Source: Forficula auricularia
Taxonomy: Eukaryota; Arthropoda; Insecta; Dermaptera; Forficulidae
Length of the DNA: 64,000 nucleotides
Reading direction: 5' to 3'
Assembly: GCA_024734495.1 (NCBI GenBank)
Contig: JALMQS010000088.1
Location: 1,302,001 to 1,366,000 of the forward strand
Position numbers and translations under genes: made by a program. Under the pieces are notes generated by a model, which saw nothing but the letters and a program-made list of their open reading frames with translations, ran no database searches and was not told where the DNA came from. Below, one piece after another: positions 42,189-52,930 of this stretch (its first letter is position 1; each line of letters begins with the position of its first letter).

Positions 42189-43885
42189 TTTTTACTTTAT
42201 CCAATGCGAAGCATGGGGAAAGTATTGTAATCGGTCGCGCGGCAAGCGCGACTTCAAAGGATCCTCAGGTAAAGACTACGGAACCATGGACTCAATTAAG
42301 GTCACAAATTGAAGTATTCAATTAGATTGAATTTTAGCACGTGACGGTTTTGCCAAAAATTACCTGGGATCTCGTCGAGAGGCCAAAAAGTGCCATTTAT
42401 TTTGGAAGTGCGTGGGGATGGATGGATGTATGTATGTGTGTTATCGTTTTTTTCGTCCACGAATTTTTCCACACCGTTGCACCGATTGAATTGAAATTGA
42501 AAATCTATCAGTATTTTAACAAAATGAAGCGCTGATTAGTTTTTGGTATATATCGGTCCACAAACATTAGTACTTTATTTCAGTACTTTTTTAGTTTTTT
42601 CTAAATATCTTGAAAATGACTTAACCAATTTTGATGAAATTTAATATCCTAATTAAGTACCTTGGGGACCACAAAAAAGGTTAAATAAAGTTTTTCGTAA
42701 AATTATATTTTAAAGTACTTTACTCTAGGGTAATATAGTACTTTTTTTTAATTTTTTATTTTAAATTCTTTAAATTTTATTCATTTGATCGTTTTAATAT
42801 AGCTCATTCAACCTAACTTAAGTAAGAATGGTTAGGCTTCTGGCTGTGAAATGCTAAAAATTTGGGAGGAAATTTTATAAGTAACCATAGCAACTGCGTT
42901 GTTTTCTTATCAGTTACCATTGCTGAAGACATGGAGGAATCGAGTTAAAATCAAAAATAGCGATTGATTCTCATCTAGTACATGAGGAATAACCATTCTA
43001 TATTGGATTTTTGACGTTTCGGTTTTTATTGGTAACCATTGCTGAAGACATAGAGGAATCGAATTAAAATCAAAAATAGCGATTGATTCTCATCTAGTAC
43101 TTGAGGAATAACCATTCTATATTGGATTTTTGACGTTTCGGTTTTTATTGGTAACCATTGCAGAAGACATGGAGGAATTGACTTAAAATCCAAAATATCT
43201 ATTGATTCTCATCTATTACTTGAGGAATAACAATTCTACATTAGATTGTTGACGCTTTGATTATTATTGGTAACCATTGCTGAAGACATGGAGGAATCGG
43301 CTTTAAATCAAAAATAACGATCGATTCTTATCTAATACTAGAGGAATAACCTTATTGCATTCCATTTTTGATGTTTTGACTATTAATGGCAACCTCTACT
43401 GAAAACGTGGAAGAACCGACTTAAAATCAAAAAGACTAAATTCTTTTATGGCAAACAACTCAAGCTTGAGTTGTTTACCAAAAAAGAATTGAGTTGTTTG
43501 CCATAAAAAGAATTTAGTCTTTTTGATTTTAAGTCGGTTCTTCCACGTTTTCAGTAGAGGTTGCCATTAATAGTCAAAACATCAAAAATGGAATGCAATA
43601 AGGTTATTCCTCTAGTATTAGATAAGAATCGATCGTTATTTTTGATTTTAAGCCGATTCCTCCATGTCCTCAGCAATGGTTACCAATAATAATCAAAGCG
43701 TCAACAATCTAATGTAGAATAGTTATTCCTCAAGTAATAGATGAGAATCAATCGCTATTTTTGAATTTAAGTCAACATGGACTGCAAATAGCAAGTGATA
43801 TCTGATTAATAATAAAGGAATAAACATATTAATATTTCAAATGAATTTGGATAAAGCTTAGCAACGATCCGTTGCAGTTTATTTT
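42189..43885 (+). mobile_element. Satellite foldback family, copy C (rearranged)
   Basis: 42189-42900 is collinear, in complement, with 60500-61080 of copy B, including tttatccaatgcgaagcatg, ggtcgcgcggcaagcgcgac and the gatggatggatg run. 42905-43460 holds about 4.7 satellite units, and 43480-43770 about three in the opposite direction. 43775-43885 matches the complement of 58930-59040. Both terminal ACCGACTTC ends and the hairpin are absent. Confidence 0.75.
42905..43775. repeat. Inverted block of 119-bp satellite units
   Basis: Units recur at 43031, 43150, 43269 and 43388 (period 119) up to a palindrome centre near 43470. There cttttatggcaaacaactca meets tgagttgtttgccataaaaag, after which the array runs backward. 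The two halves share variant positions near the centre, as expected from a head-to-head duplication. Confidence 0.85.
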
Positions 43886-43942
43886 AAATTGAATGATAAA
43901 AATACAAATCGAAACTACAACTACAAATAGATAAATCATTAA

Positions 43943-44531
43943 GGAGGTCCTTTCGCTCCAGTTGAGTCAAAAGAAGTGTAGTATCTAATATTTAATAAAA
44001 TAAGTTAAAATACAAATGAAAAATAATAGAATTAAAAAATAAATAGTATGAAAGCGGTAAATGTTTGAAATAAAAACAATTATAAAAAAAATAATTAAAT
44101 ACAAAAGTTAGTTTGATTTATTCAAATCAGCCGATAATATCTCTTGTATGAATTGGCAATGCGTTGTATTAATAGGTACTGTTTATGTTTAAATCTAAAC
44201 ATAGCATTTATGTGATTTTTTAAAGTAAATTTCTCAGTAAATCAATGATATATTTTTTTCAAAAAAAGAAACCTGCATGGTTCAAAAGGCTAATTTTTAT
44301 TTTTTTTAACTTTATCAATTCAACTAATAGTAGTATAATTCAAGAGAAAGTGTCAAGATCTTAATTTTCCATAAGACTCTGAGAAAATGTTTACATTTTA
44401 AAAAATTTGCTCGCTAATGTATGATTAAAACTTCACCAAATCATAGATAGAGACCTAAACTATTATAAAAAATTAAGCTATAGTTATAATTTAATAATTT
44501 TTATTTAACATTGGCGGCGAAAAGACCTCCT
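43943..44531 (-). mobile_element. TTAA-type MITE, copy 2
   Basis: 589 bp with ends GGAGGTCCTTTCGCTCC and ggcgaaaagacctcc, flanked by TTAA at 43939-43942 and 44532-44535. Collinear in complement with 6083-6975 minus the hammerhead insertion; aaagtaaatttctcagtaaa near 44222-44241 is the uninterrupted target. Confidence 0.8.
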
Positions 44532-44535
44532 TAAG

Positions 44536-45084
44536 CAGAAGAACCAATCTTAATTTTAATTTAATAAATAATGTAAATTTGGCATGAGCTCAACAGCTGA
44601 TTTGATTTATAATTTTTTCTATTCAAACAGTGATTTTTTTTGTCTTCGTATAATATGGTTTAAAGACGCAATCAAGTTGTTTTCCCAAAGAAAATACGTT
44701 TTCAATGCTCCCTAATTATTCAATTTATTATTTTTCCTATGATAGAAAAAAATATACCTATTAAATTATTTCTAGAGGGAGTTTTTTCTTTTTTAATATG
44801 TAAAATCAAATTTATCATTCATTAACGAATTATTGTATCATCTTCTTAAAATACATATTTTTATTTATTTGAGTCTAAAGTGGCTTTGAATTTGGAAAAT
44901 TTCCGTTTTCAGTTGCTAAATATCTTGTTTATCAGTTTATTATTTTCCCCGTGATAGAAAAAATAGACGAACTAAATCATTTCAATTGTTTGATTTTTTA
45001 AAATAATTAAGGTTCATTATCAAAATATATTGCTTTTTTTAAATTAATATTTTTATTTATTCTAGTCTATGGTAGGATGTTTCA
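44536..45084. other. No gene recognised
   Basis: AT-rich, with two loosely similar halves (44700-44890 and 44920-45065 share ttattattttccc-gtgatagaaaaa). Unassigned. Confidence 0.4.
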
Positions 45085-45345
45085 CTAGATCCCTTGCCTC
45101 ATCGTCAAACCGTCTACATCATTTCCCTTTTTATAGAGACTACCAGTATTTGATTTAACGAGCTCTAAAGCATCATTTGTACTAAATAATTGTTCAAACA
45201 TTCAACAAGCCGTTGCGGTTAAATTAAAAACAACTCGATTATCTCAATGACTTCTAGAGACTGGAACTCTTCCGCTTATCCCGTGAACTACAACCTTAAA
45301 TCTTTCAAAGCCATATTCTACAGGTACCTTCAATCTAGCCTCTGA
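45085..45345 (+). pseudogene. LINE C-terminal remnant
   Basis: Pieces in different frames read LDPLPHRQTVYIISLF, QQAVAVKLKTTR, and MTSRDWNSSAYPVNYNLKSF with a basic tail and stop. They match, in order, SLDSLAHRRD, FAVKLEKCRTTS and MTSRNWNSLPAS...YDLQTF of the LINE product at 30835. Confidence 0.65.
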
Positions 45346-46300
45346 AATATCTTCCTTCTTCTTTACACTAATTGCAAGATTTGTCACCGACTAATAGGGG
45401 GTGGGTTCCTTTGTGAAATGAAACTTTTTTAGATTTTTATTAAAAAAAAATAAAATAAAAATAATATTTTTTTAATAAGCTAGATGATTTTAACCAATTT
45501 TCGGATTTTTTCATGCTTGGTCTAAATTGAAAGAATTTTCTAGTTCATCAACCTGACTGGCTAACAAAAGCTTCAAAAAACAGATTAAAATTTTTAATAA
45601 GAATCTATTTTTCATAAATGGTTTTATTTTTATTTTAAAATAACCTTTATCTCTAGAACAATTTTATCATTGTCAAGATTTTTCAAAAATATTTACATTT
45701 AATTCTATTATTTATAATAATAACTCTGTGGGTATGTTTTCTTAGTAATGTACATAAGTATTCACCTATATACGAGTACATATATAGATCAGAAACGTAC
45801 CCAGGGAATCCCATGAAACCCGCTTTCCTCCGCCAGGGGCTTATCAAGCGTGGGAGTTACCCCTTTATATTTAACATACCATAACCTTTATAACAGGAGA
45901 GATAAGAGATTAGTAAAAAGAAAAAGGGTAAGTAACTTTTTTGCATTTTGCATGGATCATTTCTAGTCCATAATAAACTACTTACACAGTGGTACGTGAC
46001 TTGATCATATATTCTTAGGGTGGTAAGCAAAAAAATGTTATGCACGATTGATCTAGCTGGCATTATAGATAAATGAAAACCCACGAACACAACATATAAA
46101 TTTTATTTAATATAACTTATATTAAATAATTTTTGTATATGTAAATAATTTTAATTGTGCATTTTAAAAAATTTTCATTGAAAAAAGAATTTCTCCCAAA
46201 ATATAAAAAGAAATCCATAAGATCGTTCTCTGCTTAATGCAAATAAACATATAAAATATATTATGTATTCGGCAAACTATATACTCCCGATAAGTTTGAG
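45346..46300. other. No gene; repeat fragments
   Basis: 45785-45850 (agaaacgtacccaggg, ccaggggctta) resembles a decayed hAT end. 46180-46260 is a hammerhead-arm fragment (tgcttaatgcaaataaacat). The 45857-46090 frame is unrecognised. Confidence 0.4.
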
Positions 46301-46301
46301 T

Positions 46302-46640
46302 TGTGGCGGCATGCTTTGAATGAGGTTCAAGAGATGGCACGCACATAACCCGAGAAGCATTTCGAAAAGGGTAATTGACTGGCCTGTTAGAAAAAGTTTC
46401 AGGACAGACAATTACACTGATTGTCCTCAAGGAACTATGGTACACTCCGACCCTGACCCTCAGCCTCTCTTCTCTTCTCTTCCTCCTACCCTAAGATCCT
46501 AAGACTCACTTTAGAATTCCTCGAAAAAAATCTTACCACCGTATCGTCTCGATCATAGACCGGATCACGATGTCTCTATAAACTGGTGAGCCCGAGGTGA
46601 TTGCTCTATACAAAGGACACTTAAAGCACTGAGAGCTTAC
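46302..46640 (+). mobile_element. LTR retrotransposon fragment (one LTR and leader)
   Basis: Begins TGTGGCGGCATGCTTTG and includes a pyrimidine-rich stretch (46460-46490). At 46571-46603 it shows tctctataaactggtgagcc followed by cgaggtgatt. This resembles a Ty3/gypsy LTR end plus primer-binding region (tggtgaccccgacgtgat type). No gag or pol follows and no second LTR was found. Confidence 0.4.
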
Positions 46641-47189
46641 AAAGCATACCGGCACATGGCCCTCTCGCTCTCATCTTCTATTCCTTAATCAACTATACTT
46701 AACAATTATTGAAGCATTAAACATTTCTAAGTAAATTATTCCTTTATCAAATATGAATATTAGACATCAATTTAATATAATATACTCCCTAATATTCATA
46801 ATTGATAAAGGGATAGTTTAAACTGAAATATTTGTGTTATTTTTCTGTGATTTAATATTATTGAATTCATAGAGTAATTAAATAAGTAATTTAATTAAGT
46901 TTTTGAGGATCCACTTCGATTTTGTTTATTTATTAATTTAAGAATGACTACATACCTAAATGGAAACTATTAATTATATAGAAAGCACTCTGTGATCAAC
47001 CTTACTGCCTATGAGTAAATTCTTTGTGACTCTTAGATATTTTCAGAGCATGCAAGTCTCTTTGTACTTTCCAAACAAGTGGTCGTCGGGTGGGGCCTCC
47101 TATTTGAAGTGATTTGGAACTATTTTTCACAAATATTCTACATATTTTATGCTTCCATAAATGTTTTAATTATAGATCAAAAAAAAAAA
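46641..47189. other. No gene recognised
   Basis: AT-rich. 46735-46820 contains tttatcaaatatgaatatta and its approximate complement. Nothing coding. Confidence 0.4.
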
Positions 47190-47345
47190 TTTCTTGTCGA
47201 GAGTAGTAGAGTTGATGATTCTTGAGAAGAAATCAATGAGGTTGTCCTCTGCTTAATGCAAGTAAACATATATCTATGTACATATAATTTAATTGTTGGA
47301 GACGATAGTTTCAAAGGTTTGACCTTAATCATGTGTCTTTTTAAT
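47190..47345 (-). repeat. Hammerhead-family element fragment with decayed core
   Basis: Arm words cgagagtagtagagttgatg and ctgcttaatgcaagtaaac are followed on the minus strand by ACAUGAUUAAGGUC, AACCUUUGAAACUAUCGUC. GAAAC and GUC are kept; CUGAUGA is lost. Confidence 0.55.
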
Positions 47346-48915
47346 TATAAATATTCTATATTTTGGTTATGGTTTGGACGTCTATTTTGCAATTTTAAAT
47401 TTAGAAATTATTAAATTAAAACAACACTTCCAAAATTATTTATATATTTCTATTTAAAACAGTGGCGTGCGGTCCATGGATTCTGTGGATGCGGTGCATC
47501 CCTAAAATTTCAAACATTTAAAGTATTTTCATAAATACATAGGTATATAAGGTAAATTTCAAAATTTCAGAAGGATCTTTAAATTTTCAAATTATTATCC
47601 GTTATTTCAAATATTTCTATAAAAAACATTTTTTGTTTTGAAAAGTATATTGGTTCTCAAAAGAAATAAAATTGTTGCAGTGGTTCAAGGGGCAATTCAA
47701 ATGAATGATTTTTCCGAAAAGGGTGCCGATAGAAGGTTTGAAGTCCCTACCTATCTTCCAATTCAACCATGTCAAAGACAAGTTCAGACGAGTTTTAGTC
47801 GAATGAAAATTGTTCTCGTTATAGTTACTTCTTAGAATTTGTTTTCTTATGGTGAAGGGTTGTGCGCTTCGTCAGGTGTATGCGATGTTGCAATCGCATC
47901 AGGTAAACCAACCGCACACACAGTCAATCACGTACTGGGACTGTGGGAAGAGAGTCCGAATCTGAAGAGGTGGAGCATGGAAAGTCATGTGCAAGAGAAA
48001 CCTCGAGCAACCATACCAAAGGTTGTTAAAAACTAATGGTGCCATGGGGAATGGAGAAAGCCCTAGGGACGAAAGTTCTTATCTCCATTCGACTGAGGTT
48101 GGACTCGTGGTGGCATAAGGTTTTGTCTAGATAGCTGTTGTTAACTCGCCAGCTGTTGATAGCTTCAACACTCGCGAGGGTGGAATACACGCCCGCTGTA
48201 TTTCACGTATACCTCTGTGTATACACTTACACCTTGATTGATGCCATTCGTGGCTCTCTCAGGGTTACATACGAGACGAGAGTCCTGTATGCGCTGGTTG
48301 CGAGTGCGAGTGAAGGCCGGTGAGGCTACAGACTCCACTTTAAATAATTCGGTGCGTCTTGCGCTGTCCTATCAAATACAGGCCCGTGCCTGGCGGGAGT
48401 GCAACACGTGCGTCGCACGCAGAGGCCAAAAAACGGCGGCCAAATCGACAGGGAATTTATAACAATTTTTTTATTTTAACTTAAAATATGAGATTAAATT
48501 TGTAAAAAAAAAACATTTATTTTTCGATTCGATCGCGACACACTTTCGAGATAAAAAGTAGATCTTATATACATCGGGCACCTTATATACATCCCCCCCC
48601 CCCCATAGAAAATTCCTGGATCCGCCCTTGTTCTGACACGATATAAAAATAAAAATATTCACTTAGGATCTGACAAAATGGATATTATTCCTGGGGGCAT
48701 AGAAAAAATAATCTTGTAAATGAGGAAATGTTTTATTGTTATCGCAATTTCGAGCCTGTGCAAAATTTAAAGAAAATTATTTCTGTATAAGTGAGTCAAA
48801 ATATGATTACAAGACATACAGGTAGCCAAACAGAGGAATTAAGTTTAATATAATAGATAGATATCACAAGATTAATTCTTTTTTCTTATAAAATAAGATT
48901 ACTTAAAATACTTAC
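47346..48915. other. Mixed repeat debris next to RSPH9
   Basis: 47840-48330 has near-balanced composition with short frames but no recognised family. 48378-48440 (caggcccgtgcctggcggg, cgcacgcagaggcc) and 48590-48637 (complement begins cagaacaagggcggatcc) look like two hAT-type termini without target duplications. The final RSPH9 exon(s) were not found here. Confidence 0.4.
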
Positions 48916-49219
48916 CTTCGTCATTCTGAGCAGTGAAAGCGTCTAAATCTAAATCAGGTTGCTCACTTTTGATTAAGTTGCCTGCAAATTTATGTATTGG
49001 GAACTTTAGGTGTACATACGACAAAGGATCAAGGGCCTCTTCATCAGTAAGACCCGTAAAATCAGGGTTAAAATCAATAGTCCCTTCGGGGTATGTTTTA
49101 AAGGCACCTCTCGGGGCAATCATGGCCTCAAACGAAATACTTCTTACAGTTGCGGCCAACCGATCCGCTTCTTTTAATTCGCCATCATGTAAAACTTGTT
49201 CCTCATTTTTCTCCAATTC
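48916..49219 (-). CDS. RSPH9: RSPH9 homologue, internal exon
   Basis: 304-nt exon between an acceptor tttatttcag (cut before 49219) and a perfect donor GAAG|GTAAGTA after 48916. It encodes ~101 residues: ELEKNEEQVLHDGELKEADR, then SFEAMIAPRGAFKTYPEG, NPDFTGLTDEEALDPLSYVH, and DLDLDAFTAQNDE. In radial spoke head protein 9 the same order is found: E-rich region, a conserved IPRGA-KTP block, F-GL--EA--L-SY-H, and LD. RSPH9 is a head component of radial spokes in 9+2 motile axonemes, in insects chiefly sperm flagella. N-terminal exons should lie at higher coordinates and the last at lower ones; neither was recognised, so introns are long. Phase 0 in, phase 1 out. Confidence 0.85.
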
Positions 49220-49304
49220 CTGAAATAAATGATAATAAATATATCAATTTATTAATTTCATTAAGTCATTTGAAGTGTCTTATTGAAGTGATAACTTCTT
49301 TTGG

Positions 49305-49545
49305 CGCGCCTTGCACACTTTTTGTTTTACTTGGCAGTAAATGGGATCCGTCACGCGTCACGGTTGGTACCAATTCAAGCCACATATGGCGCTGCAGCAT
49401 TAACTCTAAGCTCAAATTATTATCCTAAATTTGAATTTTGGCGCTCATGTACATTTTATTTTCCTGGGCAATAAATGGGATTGAGCCGTCACGAGTCACG
49501 TCACGGGTCACGGTTGAGCTGTGGTCTAGTGCCAGTTCAATTGTC
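49305..49545. repeat. Two ~100-bp direct repeats in the RSPH9 intron
   Basis: 49305-49400 and 49447-49545 share ggcgc, ttgggcaataaatgggat-like text, and gtcacg-gtcacggttg. The second has an extra gtcacgagtcac. Composition is less AT-rich than the rest of the intron. Function unknown. Confidence 0.6.
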
Positions 49546-49706
49546 AGTATATATATATATTAATTATACCTTTTCAAAAAATAATAAAATTATTAAAATT
49601 TATATTTTAATAAAAAAATGAATTTTTTAATTAAACTTTTAATTATTTGGCTAAATAAAAAAATAGAGATACTAAGTCCAAAATCCTGAATAAAAAAAAC
49701 TAAACA

Positions 49707-49772
49707 TTAAAGGCACCTCTCGGGGCAATCATGGCCTCAAACGAAATACTTCTTACAGTTGCGGCCAACCGA
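49707..49772 (-). pseudogene. 66-bp duplicate of part of the RSPH9 exon
   Basis: Identical to 49098-49163 (encodes the AATVRSISFEAMIAPRGAF stretch on the minus strand) without flanking splice sites. It ends exactly where the first tRNA-like tandem unit begins. It is a recent copy carried into the upstream intron, not an alternative exon. Confidence 0.85.
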
Positions 49773-49964
49773 CCTCGTTGTGGTCGAGCCCCGGGTGAAG
49801 AGAAAATTATTTTCGATCTTTGGGGTCTGCGATCGATTGGGAGGCGATGGAATATTTAATTGTTTAATTAATGAATCAAGGCCTAGGCTGCGAAAAATGA
49901 ACGAGGAGAGGATTAAAAGAAATTCCATAATTCATATAGACAAAAGGTATTAGTTTGGGTTCAG

Positions 49965-50059
49965 GGATCAGTAGCTTAGTGGATATAGGAGTTAAAACTC
50001 TTATGACAAAGCATTGCAGTACATATGCAAAGATCCCGGGTTCGAGCCCCGGCTGATCC
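49965..50059 (+). tRNA. tRNA-like gene with 31-nt D-loop, copy 1 (anticodon ACA)
   Basis: 95 nt with a complete cloverleaf: acceptor GGATCAG/CTGATCC (7 bp), D-stem GCTT/AAGC, anticodon stem TTGCA/TGCAA with loop GTACATA, 5-nt variable region, T-stem CCGGG/CCCGG with loop TTCGAGC. A box TAGCTTAGTGG and B box GGTTCGAGCCC fit Pol III promoters. TTTT directly follows the acceptor. The D-loop is 31 nt instead of 7-11 and contains its own hairpin (GAGTT/AACTC). Position 37 is T, unusual for a working tRNA. It may be a tRNA pseudogene, a SINE head or a non-standard tRNA. Confidence 0.55.
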
Positions 50060-50326
50060 TTTTGTCTGTAATAATAATAATAAACTTTTCTTCGTTCCCT
50101 AAATTTAAATTTGTTATTAATTGTCTTTACACGGCCTCGTTGTGGTCGAGCCCCGGGTGAAGAGAAATTATTTTCGATCTTTGGGGTCTGCGATCGATTG
50201 GGAGGCGATGGAATATTTAATTGTTTAATTAATGAATCAAGGCCTAGGCTGCGAAAAATGAACGAGGAGAGGATTAAAAAGAAATTCCATAATTCATATA
50301 GACAAAAGGTATTAGTTTGGGTTCAG

Positions 50327-50421
50327 GGATCAGTAGCTTAGTGGATATAGGAGTTAAAACTCTTATGACAAAGCATTGCAGTACATATGCAAAGATCCCG
50401 GGTTCGAGCCCCGGCTGATCC
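50327..50421 (+). tRNA. tRNA-like gene with 31-nt D-loop, copy 2 (anticodon ACA)
   Basis: Identical in all stems and loops to copy 1, 362 bp downstream, again followed by TTTT. No compensating or disabling change separates the two, so the duplication is recent or conserved. Confidence 0.55.
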
Positions 50422-50475
50422 TTTTGTCTGTAATAATAATAATAAACTTTTCTTCGTTCCCTAAATTTAAATTTA

Positions 50476-51615
50476 TTAAATATAATAATATTATATTAAA
50501 AAATAACTTAACAAAAATATAAATTTAAAATCCCAAAAAATAAAAGTTTAATTAAAAAATTTATTTTTTTATAAAAATATAAATTTTAATAATTTTAGAA
50601 TATTAGAATTATAAATGCCATATAAGTTATCACTTCTGTCGTGTGGTCTTAAGCACAAATGGTCACAATCCAATTATTTTCTATCTGCAAGGTATTACTA
50701 GGTGTGCCGGTTAATAATGTCCCTTTTTTCTAACAGATGGCATTTTGGTATTTTTCCACCAAACTCATCCAAATATTTTATTGGTTTTATAGTGTTGGTA
50801 ATCACCTTTAAAACGGCATATAACATGTCAACATTCGGTTCATTTGTGTATGAGATATTGGCTTGTAGACATGGCGGATTTTGTGCCGAAAAAGAGCATT
50901 TGCAGCATTAGTAGAATTATTGTGGGTAGTATATAGGGAGTTCAAAAACCAATCAATGAAAGTTAATAAACATTAAAAAGCAGCCAAGTGTAATAATTGA
51001 GACAGACATACTGAGTGTTCCCTACCTAATATTTATAATTCATGGAGATTAGCAGATTCTTATTTAAACTTAATTTAGAAGTCTCAGCTGAATGAAGATC
51101 AATTATTGTGTAATATTTTTCAAAATCTGCTAATAAAAGAACTTATAGAATTTTAAGTTGAGTGTTTTCGAAAATCAGGCGGTACACAAATCGTCTAAAA
51201 TTGGGTGCATTTGCTTCCTCACGCTCCGTAATTTTAAAGTGAATTATTTTTTTTTTATTCAACCTAATTCTATCTACTAAATAAAGTTTTCGATCCCACA
51301 ATAACTAGATCCTGCCCAAAATAATCATCCAATTAATGTTTAAGTAAAATTCCGGATAAAAAATGAATAGATAAAACTTGTAAATATCAAGTTTGAATCT
51401 TATTTAGCTTACAAGTACAATGCTCAGATAGACATTGTGGAGACACTCATAGGGTTCCGATTTAAGTTTGTACGGAACCTTAAAAATAAATAAAAATAAA
51501 AGGTTTTTTAGAAATTATATATTTTCCTTTTCAATTATTAAAATAAAAATAAAATGTTATTGTTTAATTTAAATTTTCATTAAATGAATTTAACTTTTAA
51601 GGACATCATTGATAT
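50476..51615. other. No gene recognised
   Basis: AT-rich sequence. The frame at 50702-50911 has no family resemblance. 50640-50935 is less AT-rich but unassigned. Confidence 0.4.
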
Positions 51616-51740
51616 TAGAGAAATATTTTTACATTGCATATCAGAGAGGTTCGTCCCCTTAGGAATCGAACCCAAGCGCTAACTAAGCTTGCCGGGCCAG
51701 TAGCCAAACCCTTAAGACAAAACTCTCTCTGACATGCAAC
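51616..51740 (-). repeat. tRNA-like SINE (family S2)
   Basis: Minus strand: ggcccggcaagcttagttag, then cgcttgggttcgattcc, bounded by gtcagagagag and ctctctgatatgcaatg. With its 3' tail (aatatcaatgatgtcc) it is nearly identical to 52685-52830. Confidence 0.7.
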
Positions 51741-51965
51741 ATATATAAGTACGAGCTTTTCGTGCGTGCCTTCGGCACGCCCTCAAAACTCGGCCCTCCG
51801 GGCTGGTGGCCTGGCGGGCAGCGTCTCGGTCCAAAAATTCCTCTTAAAAAACCACACTCCAAATGTATACCCGTAAACTACCGAAAATACATCGTCTCTT
51901 AAAAGTTTCGCCTCTTTAATTTTTGAGCGGCGGGGTGGAGGGGGAGGAATAATTATGAATATATT
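51741..51965. other. GC-rich block with compact hairpins
   Basis: GCGTGCCTTCGGCACGC is a perfect hairpin (51764-51780), followed by ggccctccgggctggtggcc and an agcgtctcggtcc word, in otherwise ~30% GC DNA. It follows the SINE directly. No family recognised; it could be the end of an element or a structured RNA. Confidence 0.4.
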
Positions 51966-52425
51966 TAAATTTAAAATTTAAATTTCATTTTTCCTTTTCA
52001 AAACAAAAATAATGAAATGATTTATGAACTGCAAAAAATTCGCAGGCTGAATCATGGAAATTATTCAAATTTACGCGGTTCAATTAATTTAATTAATTAC
52101 AAAAAATATATTTAATGTTTCTTAATTTAAAATGAATTGGAGTCTTTCATTTCAAAATTCGAGTGCAAATTAAAATTATATTTCAAATTTGCCTGGTTAA
52201 TGAAAATCAATTGGAGCTGTCAGTTTAAAATCCTAGCTGACAATTTTATTTCAAATTTGCCTCGTTAATTAATATATATTCAATGTTTTTTAATTTAAAA
52301 TCAATTGGTGTTTTTTCATTTTCATTCGAGTTCAAATGAATACAATATTATCTCGACACAAAGTCTAAATCAAAAATTTATAGTTTTAGTAATAGAAATC
52401 ATGGTATAAAACTTAATCTTACATT
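51966..52425. repeat. Loose direct repeats (~130 bp)
   Basis: Phrases atttcaaatttgcctggttaa and ttaatttaaaatgaattgg recur two to three times at 52085-52320. Diverged tandem repeats; no gene. Confidence 0.4.
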
Positions 52426-52495
52426 GGTCTAGGGGTTAAAGCAGATGACCTTATTTCAAGAGTTCATAGGTTCGATTCTAGTCAAGGGGAAATTT
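52426..52495 (+). tRNA. tRNA-Glu/Asp-like pseudogene or SINE head
   Basis: ttggtctaggggttaaagca matches the 5' part of tRNA-Glu/Asp (A box), and ataggttcgattctag matches the T-arm with B box. Acceptor halves (ACATTG and TCAAG) do not pair well, so it is not a functional tRNA. Confidence 0.35.
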
Positions 52496-52554
52496 TTTAG
52501 AGAAATTTCTCTTAGCGTTGTTACAAATTAATCTAGATCAATATATATAGTATT

Positions 52555-52930
52555 ATAGCTAAAGATTTTTCACTCCCTTCAACTCAAAGGGAATAGTGAA
52601 AATTCCTGCTAAACTGAAAAAGTTTTCAGTGAGGGACCCATGGATTTTACAGTGAAAACAAAGATTTAAGTATCTTTTTGAGTTTTGTCTTAAGGGTTTG
52701 GCTACTGGCCCGGCAAGCTTAGTTAGCGCTTGGGTTCGATTCCTAAGGGGACGAACCTCTCTGATATGCAATGTAAAAATATTTCTCTAATATCTATGAT
52801 GTCCTTAAAAGTTAAATTCATTTAATAATATTATATACTGGGTTGATTTTTGAAATAATTTCCATCCTTTTTCAAACAAAGACACTCAAAAAGATACTTA
52901 AATCTTTGTTTTCACTGTTAAATTTTCATT
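52555..52930 (+). repeat. Composite repeat containing S2 SINE
   Basis: Outer inverted words (aacaaagatttaagtatc at 52658 and gatacttaaatctttgtt at 52895) bracket an S2 tRNA-like SINE at 52685-52785. 36885-37010 carries a related gtatctttttt hairpin without the SINE, so the SINE probably inserted into a hairpin repeat. Confidence 0.6.

Larger units (their letters stand above)
49773..50475 (+). repeat. Two tandem ~345-bp units, each with a tRNA-like gene
   Basis: Units start at 49773 and 50135, 362 bp apart, and are almost identical (cctcgttgtggtcgagcccc, gcgatcgattgggaggcgat, the tRNA-like gene, then taataataataataaac). The opening gtcgagccccgggtga looks like the T-arm end of a further, truncated tRNA-like copy. 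The reading frame in each unit is incidental. Confidence 0.9.

Noticed and set aside
46164..46445. Minus-strand 93-codon frame
   Set aside because: It lies across the putative LTR and a repeat fragment and has no protein similarity that I recognise.
49759..50341. Twin open frames of ~64-76 codons in the tRNA-like tandem units
   Set aside because: They run through the tRNA-like gene and duplicated flank and start within the RSPH9 exon copy; coding is incidental.
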